Source: an uncultured Prevotellaceae bacterium
Lineage (GTDB): Bacteria; Bacteroidota; Bacteroidia; Bacteroidales; Bacteroidaceae
NCBI GenBank assembly: GCA_947303695.1
Contig: CAMYYX010000057.1
Span: forward strand, 1-10,628
Direction: 5' to 3'
Length of the DNA stretch: 10,628 nucleotides
Shown: positions 7,641 through 10,628 of the stretch, one piece after another
Layout: each line of letters opens with the position of its first letter
Position numbering within the stretch: the stretch's first letter is position 1
Position numbers and translations under genes: made by a program
Notes under the pieces: model-generated
Told to the model about the DNA's origin: nothing
Databases searched by the model: none
What the model saw: the letters and a program-made list of their open reading frames with translations, nothing else

Positions 7641-9860
7641 CTATTTAATCAGCTTTTGCAATTCCTTCTCCAAGTCGTCCAGAGAGTTGACTCTGGCTAT
7701 GATTTTATGTTTCTTATCTGCAATCACGAAGGTCGGTATTGTTGTGACTCCCAGTTTCTTGACGGGTTCTGAATCCCATACCTTTCCGTCGCAGATATGT
7801 TCACAATAGGTTGTGTCGGTCTTGGTACAATCTTCCCATTTATAGATTTCTGCATCCAACGAGATTGCGATGATTTTCAGGTTTTTATGCTCAGAATAGT
7901 CTTCTGTCAACACAGCAAAGTCGTCGATAAAGTCATACAGATCAGCCATCCAAGTTGCCCAAAATACCAAAACGGTATAATCTGCATCTGTTTTGCCAAT
8001 GTTGATGGTGCGCTTCGATTTCGTCTTCATCTCGATACTTGGAATCGTCTTACCGATCTGACCGCTCTCTATTTGTTTGATGTTGTTTTCAACTTTAAGT
8101 ATAAACCTGTTCTGCGGCTGAGCTTTCTTGATGGTTTTCAAGACACTCTTCAGCTGAACGATAGAGGTTGATTGTTCTTGTACAAACAGACGATTGAAGA
8201 GGTAGATAGCTGCTGCTGATGAAGGATGTTCGTTGATGAACGTTTCGGCTATCTCACGTTGTTCCACCACATTCTTTCCGTTTGTCTGTTCACGGAATTG
8301 GTTCATCAGCTCATTCTCTTCGTTCCCATCCACCCGATAGTTTTTCAGGTCGTTAGCTGAAGCCTGATAGTGAACCACTTCTCCGTTTTTGACGAAGATC
8401 ACTTGCTCCAATGCATTCTGGAACACGATGGTGTAAGGTGTGATCTCCTCTGCGTTTCCCGCATAAGCGAACTCCCCGTTGTTGATGTATATCGTATCGA
8501 TTTTTGCATCCGAGTTGTCTTGGTTGTAGATGTAGAGTTCACCTGCCGGCATATCCTCGAATTTTCCTTCTATCTTGAATTGATGACTGTTCGAGCTGCA
8601 CGATGTCATCACGCAGACAAGTATCAAAGCCATTACAGATGTGTATTTCTTGCTGAGTTGGCGTACAGGATACCATACCGCAACAAGTCCCACAATCAGT
8701 ACGGTGAAGAACACGATAATGATATCCGTTACATGCACACTTACCGGATACGAATCGATGATATAGCTACCAGCCGACTGGCCGAACTTGATGATGCCGT
8801 AATGCTGTTGTATGAGACAAAGAGCCAGTCCAACCACAATTCCGATGATAGCTCCTAACAGCGAAATCATCCTTCCTTCAATCATAAAGATGTTCGCAAT
8901 CTGGTGTTCGGTCGCACCCAGGTTGCGTAAGGTCATCGCATCGTTCTTTTTATCGATAATCAACATAGATATCGATCCGATGATGTTGAAACAAGCAATC
9001 ATCAGGATGAGCGAGAGGAAAATATACGAGATGAGTTTTTCTATTTTCATGATTTTGAATGTATCTTCTTGCTGTTCGTATCGATCCATCACTACATAGC
9101 TGTCCCCCAGTTCTTTAGCGAGTGTATTTTTCGTCTTATCGATATTCGTTCCGCTCTTCAGTTTCAGTTCCAAAGCTGAAATCATTCCTTCTCTGTCGAA
9201 CAGGTTACGGGCAAAACGGAGTGAGGTCAATGCATATTTCGAATCGTATTTCTGTTGGCCTACACTGAATCCCACCCCTGGTGAGCATAGTTCGTCTTGG
9301 TTAAAACTCTCGCTGGGGTCGTTCATATCGATATGTTCATCGCCAACAGGCGCATATACCTGAATCGGAGTAGGGAATCCCACATCCACACCCAGCATGC
9401 TCAATAGGTTAATACCCAGTATGCCGTATTCTAAGACGTCTGCATGGAGTTCATACACTCCGTCCCCGAATTTAATGCGGTCGAAATCAATCAGCCTTTC
9501 AAAGTTGTCATCCACACCTTTGATGGTTGTCATCACCTGTCGGTTGTGGGTCGTTAAGAGGGCTTGGTCTTCCAGCACTTCCGACCATACGGCAATCTCC
9601 TTATGTTGCTTCACGGCCTCGAGTGCTTTGCTATCGGCATGCATGAATTTTCCTTCGGCTGCTACGATTTTCAGTTCCGGGTCGAAAGCTGTGAACAGGC
9701 TGGCCACCATATCCTGGAACCCGTTGAAGACTGATAAGATACATACCAATGCTGCTGTTGCAAAGGCCACACCACATACCGATATGCCACTAATAATATT
9801 AATGGCATGATGCGACTTTTTCGTCAGCAGATATCTTTTGGCAATGTAGAACGAGAACAC
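7641..9860 (-). CDS. LolC/LolE-like FtsX-family permease fused in frame to a DUF4369/thioredoxin-fold lipoprotein module
   Basis: A 739-residue frame holding two proteins that are usually separate. Residues 1 to about 405 are a complete LolC/E-type ABC permease: YIAKRYLLTKKSHHAINIIS, TM1 about 19-45, a periplasmic domain to about 270, TM2 about 274-300, TM3 about 330-352 and TM4 about 375-398, ending WYPVRQLSKK. Such permeases, with a LolD-type ATPase, release lipoproteins from the inner membrane. The frame then runs into a lipoprotein signal (MALILVCVMTSC, lipobox Cys421), a DUF4369-like domain (about 427-520), a helical linker and a thioredoxin/TlpA-like fold (about 605-739) with cis-Pro region TTIPTF (P709). 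The redox CXXC is absent: FWATW is followed by MADL (638-641). Start is GTG 9860, the first start codon after an in-frame stop and matching the family N-terminus. The fusion places the C-terminal part in the periplasm. A wrongly read or mutated stop is the main alternative; both halves are otherwise intact. Confidence 0.87.
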   Translation of the reverse strand: MFSFYIAKRYLLTKKSHHAINIISGISVCGVAFATAALVCILSVFNGFQDMVASLFTAFDPELKIVAAEGKFMHADSKALEAVKQHKEIAVWSEVLEDQALLTTHNRQVMTTIKGVDDNFERLIDFDRIKFGDGVYELHADVLEYGILGINLLSMLGVDVGFPTPIQVYAPVGDEHIDMNDPSESFNQDELCSPGVGFSVGQQKYDSKYALTSLRFARNLFDREGMISALELKLKSGTNIDKTKNTLAKELGDSYVVMDRYEQQEDTFKIMKIEKLISYIFLSLILMIACFNIIGSISMLIIDKKNDAMTLRNLGATEHQIANIFMIEGRMISLLGAIIGIVVGLALCLIQQHYGIIKFGQSAGSYIIDSYPVSVHVTDIIIVFFTVLIVGLVAVWYPVRQLSKKYTSVMALILVCVMTSCSSNSHQFKIEGKFEDMPAGELYIYNQDNSDAKIDTIYINNGEFAYAGNAEEITPYTIVFQNALEQVIFVKNGEVVHYQASANDLKNYRVDGNEENELMNQFREQTNGKNVVEQREIAETFINEHPSSAAAIYLFNRLFVQEQSTSIVQLKSVLKTIKKAQPQNRFILKVENNIKQIESGQIGKTIPSIEMKTKSKRTINIGKTDADYTVLVFWATWMADLYDFIDDFAVLTEDYSEHKNLKIIAISLDAEIYKWEDCTKTDTTYCEHICDGKVWDSEPVKKLGVTTIPTFVIADKKHKIIARVNSLDDLEKELQKLIK
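8598..8651 (-). other. Internal lipoprotein-type signal segment at the permease/lipoprotein junction
   Basis: Codons 404-421 of the fused frame read KKYTSVMALILVCVMTSC: a two-lysine n-region, a short hydrophobic core and a lipobox-like VMTSC, followed by SSNS as in Bacteroidota lipoproteins. The lysines belong to the permease tail. The only ATG in frame (8633, codon 410) comes after them, so an independently started lipoprotein would have an 11-residue leader with no basic residue. Since TM4 of the permease should end in the cytoplasm, this segment has the N-in, C-out orientation that Lgt and signal peptidase II act on. Confidence 0.6.
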
Positions 9861-9866
9861 AGTCTT

Positions 9867-9888
9867 ATTTACGATTTCACTATTTACT
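9867..9888. repeat. Degenerate heptamer repeat in the rbfA-permease gap (3 units)
   Basis: The 29-base gap between rbfA and the permease is mostly three tandem units on the plus strand: ATTTACG (9867-9873), ATTTCACT (9874-9881, one extra base) and ATTTACT (9882-9888). On the coding strand each intact unit carries TAA, and with the rbfA stop the string TAATAGTAA is formed. No promoter or hairpin is evident. It is the same repeat as at 10232-10267. Confidence 0.7.
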
Positions 9889-9889
9889 A

Positions 9890-10225
9890 TTATTGCTTCA
9901 GCAGGTTATCGATATTCTCGATATAATCGAGTGAGTCGTCGATAAAGAACTTCAACTCTGGGATGATTCTCAATTGATGACGTTCCAGGTTACCCAATTC
10001 GTAACGTATCTGTCCTGCTTGGGCATTGATGTTGTCAAGTATCTCTTGAGCACGAGCCGATGGGTAGATGCTGAGATAAGCCTTTGCGACACTTAGGTCT
10101 GGACTTACCCTCACGATGCTCACAGATACCAATACACCCCTTGTCTTTCGGGTTTGAGCCTGAAAAATGTTGCTTAAGTCTTTCTGAATCAGACGCGCAA
10201 TCTTATTTTGTCTTGTACTTTCCAC
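9890..10225 (-). CDS. rbfA: Ribosome-binding factor A
   Basis: A 111-residue RbfA, a single KH-like domain protein that binds the 30S precursor and assists late 16S rRNA maturation, especially in the cold. Recognisable parts are the start ESTRQNKIARLIQKDLSNIF, the beta strands VSVSIVRVSPDLSVAKAYLSIY, the helix with QIRYELGN, and the ending LRIIPELKFFIDDSLDYIENIDNLL, which is the typical RbfA C-terminal helix region. Length is normal for the family. The start is GTG 10225: an in-frame TAA lies only five codons upstream with no ATG between, and the first residues match the conserved family N-terminus. It sits between heptamer-repeat spacers of 52 bases (upstream) and 29 bases (downstream), and is probably cotranscribed with the flanking genes. 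No oddities in the protein. Confidence 0.95.
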   Translation of the reverse strand: MESTRQNKIARLIQKDLSNIFQAQTRKTRGVLVSVSIVRVSPDLSVAKAYLSIYPSARAQEILDNINAQAGQIRYELGNLERHQLRIIPELKFFIDDSLDYIENIDNLLKQ

Positions 10226-10231
10226 TATCTT

Positions 10232-10267
10232 ATTTACTATTTAACGATTTACGATTTACGATTTACT
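10232..10267. repeat. Degenerate heptamer repeat in the O-methyltransferase-rbfA gap (5 units)
   Basis: The 52-base gap (10226-10277) contains five tandem plus-strand units: ATTTACT (10232-10238), ATTTAACG (10239-10246, one extra A), ATTTACG (10247-10253), ATTTACG (10254-10260) and ATTTACT (10261-10267), then a T-rich end. On the coding strand the units read AGTAAAT or CGTAAAT and supply a TAA every seven bases, hence stops in every frame. I see no Bacteroidota -7 box (TAnnTTTG) on the minus strand here. Confidence 0.8.
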
Positions 10268-10277
10268 ATTTTTTCTC

Positions 10278-10628
10278 TTAACTCTTCACTCTTATAATAC
10301 TGATTCCGTCTCTGATGGGCAAAATCACTTTTTCTACTCTCGTGTCCTTCGCTACAAAGTTGTTGAAGGACATGATGCCCTTTGTCTGTTCGTCCTGCTC
10401 AGCTGGCTGTTCCAACACATGTCCGTCCCACAACGTGTTATCTGCCAAGATGAAACCGCCTTTGTTCATGTATTGCATCACCATCTCGTAGTAGTTCACA
10501 TACTCGCGTTTGTTGCCGTCGATGAATGCCATATCGAACTTGATACCCAACTGTGGCACCACCTCCATCGCATCTCCGATATAGAACTTCACGCGGTCGG
10601 CCCAAGGGGAGTTTTCTATCCAAGGACG
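10278..10628 (-). CDS. Class I SAM-dependent O-methyltransferase (5' partial)
   Basis: The frame is open from the window edge to TAA at 10278-10280, giving about 116 residues of the C-terminal half of an O-methyltransferase of the COG4122/catechol-O-methyltransferase-like type. The visible part starts around RPWIENSPWADRVKFYIGDA and includes the beta4 region FDMAFIDGNKREYVNYYEMV and the ILADNTLWDGHVLE segment, where the aspartates in the FIDG and ADN motifs contribute to divalent-metal and substrate binding in known members. The C-terminus TRVEKVILPIRDGISIIRVK is typical. The N-terminal SAM-binding glycine motif lies outside the window. A GTG at 10592 is an internal valine, not the start. The natural substrate of these bacterial proteins is generally unknown. 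It heads the visible minus-strand run, with rbfA 52 bases downstream. Confidence 0.88.
   Translation of the reverse strand, partial: RPWIENSPWADRVKFYIGDAMEVVPQLGIKFDMAFIDGNKREYVNYYEMVMQYMNKGGFILADNTLWDGHVLEQPAEQDEQTKGIMSFNNFVAKDTRVEKVILPIRDGISIIRVKS

Noticed and set aside
8631..8633. ATG as an independent start of the lipoprotein part
   Set aside because: It would leave a leader of about 11 residues with no basic n-region, so a separate, exported lipoprotein from this start is unlikely.
8370..8858. 162-codon plus-strand open frame
   Set aside because: Antisense to the permease/lipoprotein fusion, whose membrane segments and lipobox are well formed; no family features in the translation.
9397..9810. 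137-codon plus-strand open frame with many serines
   Set aside because: Antisense shadow of the periplasmic domain of the permease; no start context or motif.
10232..10267. Tandem repeats as a CRISPR array
   Set aside because: Units are 7-8 bases and directly adjacent with no spacers, and no cas genes are present.
10590..10592. GTG as start of the O-methyltransferase
   Set aside because: The frame stays open to the window edge and the upstream residues (RPWIENSPWADR) continue the methyltransferase; the SAM-binding part would be missing if it began here.

Overview
The window looks like chromosomal DNA from a member of the Bacteroidales, most likely a Prevotella-type organism. The evidence is a PorZ-like type IX secretion protein with a Por-type C-terminal domain, a LolC/LolE-like permease and RbfA of Bacteroidota type, a DUF4369/thioredoxin-like lipoprotein module, AT-rich spacers, and almost no Shine-Dalgarno sequences. 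The genus is an inference from protein style; no search was run. There are no RNA genes, insertion sequences, CRISPR arrays or phage genes. Coding density is close to 100 percent and no gene-free stretch exceeds 52 bases.

Layout. The plus strand (1-3243) carries the C-terminal end of a YitT-family membrane protein that reads without a stop into an RdgB/HAM1 nucleotide-pool-cleaning pyrophosphatase, followed one base later by porZ. The minus strand (10628 down to 3244) carries a tightly packed run in transcription order: an O-methyltransferase (5' end outside the window), rbfA, a LolC/LolE-like permease fused in frame to a lipoprotein-like DUF4369/thioredoxin-fold module, a SpoU/TrmH-type RNA methyltransferase, mutS, and a U32-family protein of the RNA-hydroxylation type. 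The two groups converge at 3243/3244 with no spacer.

Working together. Most genes are housekeeping: RdgB removes ITP/XTP, MutS repairs mismatches, RbfA, the SpoU methyltransferase and the U32 protein act on ribosomes or RNA, and the permease and PorZ serve envelope biogenesis. The minus-strand genes are probably cotranscribed, because four of them abut or overlap by four bases and the other two gaps are 29 and 52 bases.

The most interesting features are two in-frame gene fusions, each joining the end of an integral membrane protein to the next gene. In the permease fusion, the permease tail also serves as the basic n-region of a lipoprotein signal peptide with a lipobox. The fused protein could therefore be a membrane-anchored two-domain protein, or a precursor cut by the lipoprotein pathway. 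The two real spacers in the minus-strand run are both built from the same degenerate 7-base repeat, which places stop codons in all three frames. No complete, evidently new defence or mobile system was found.
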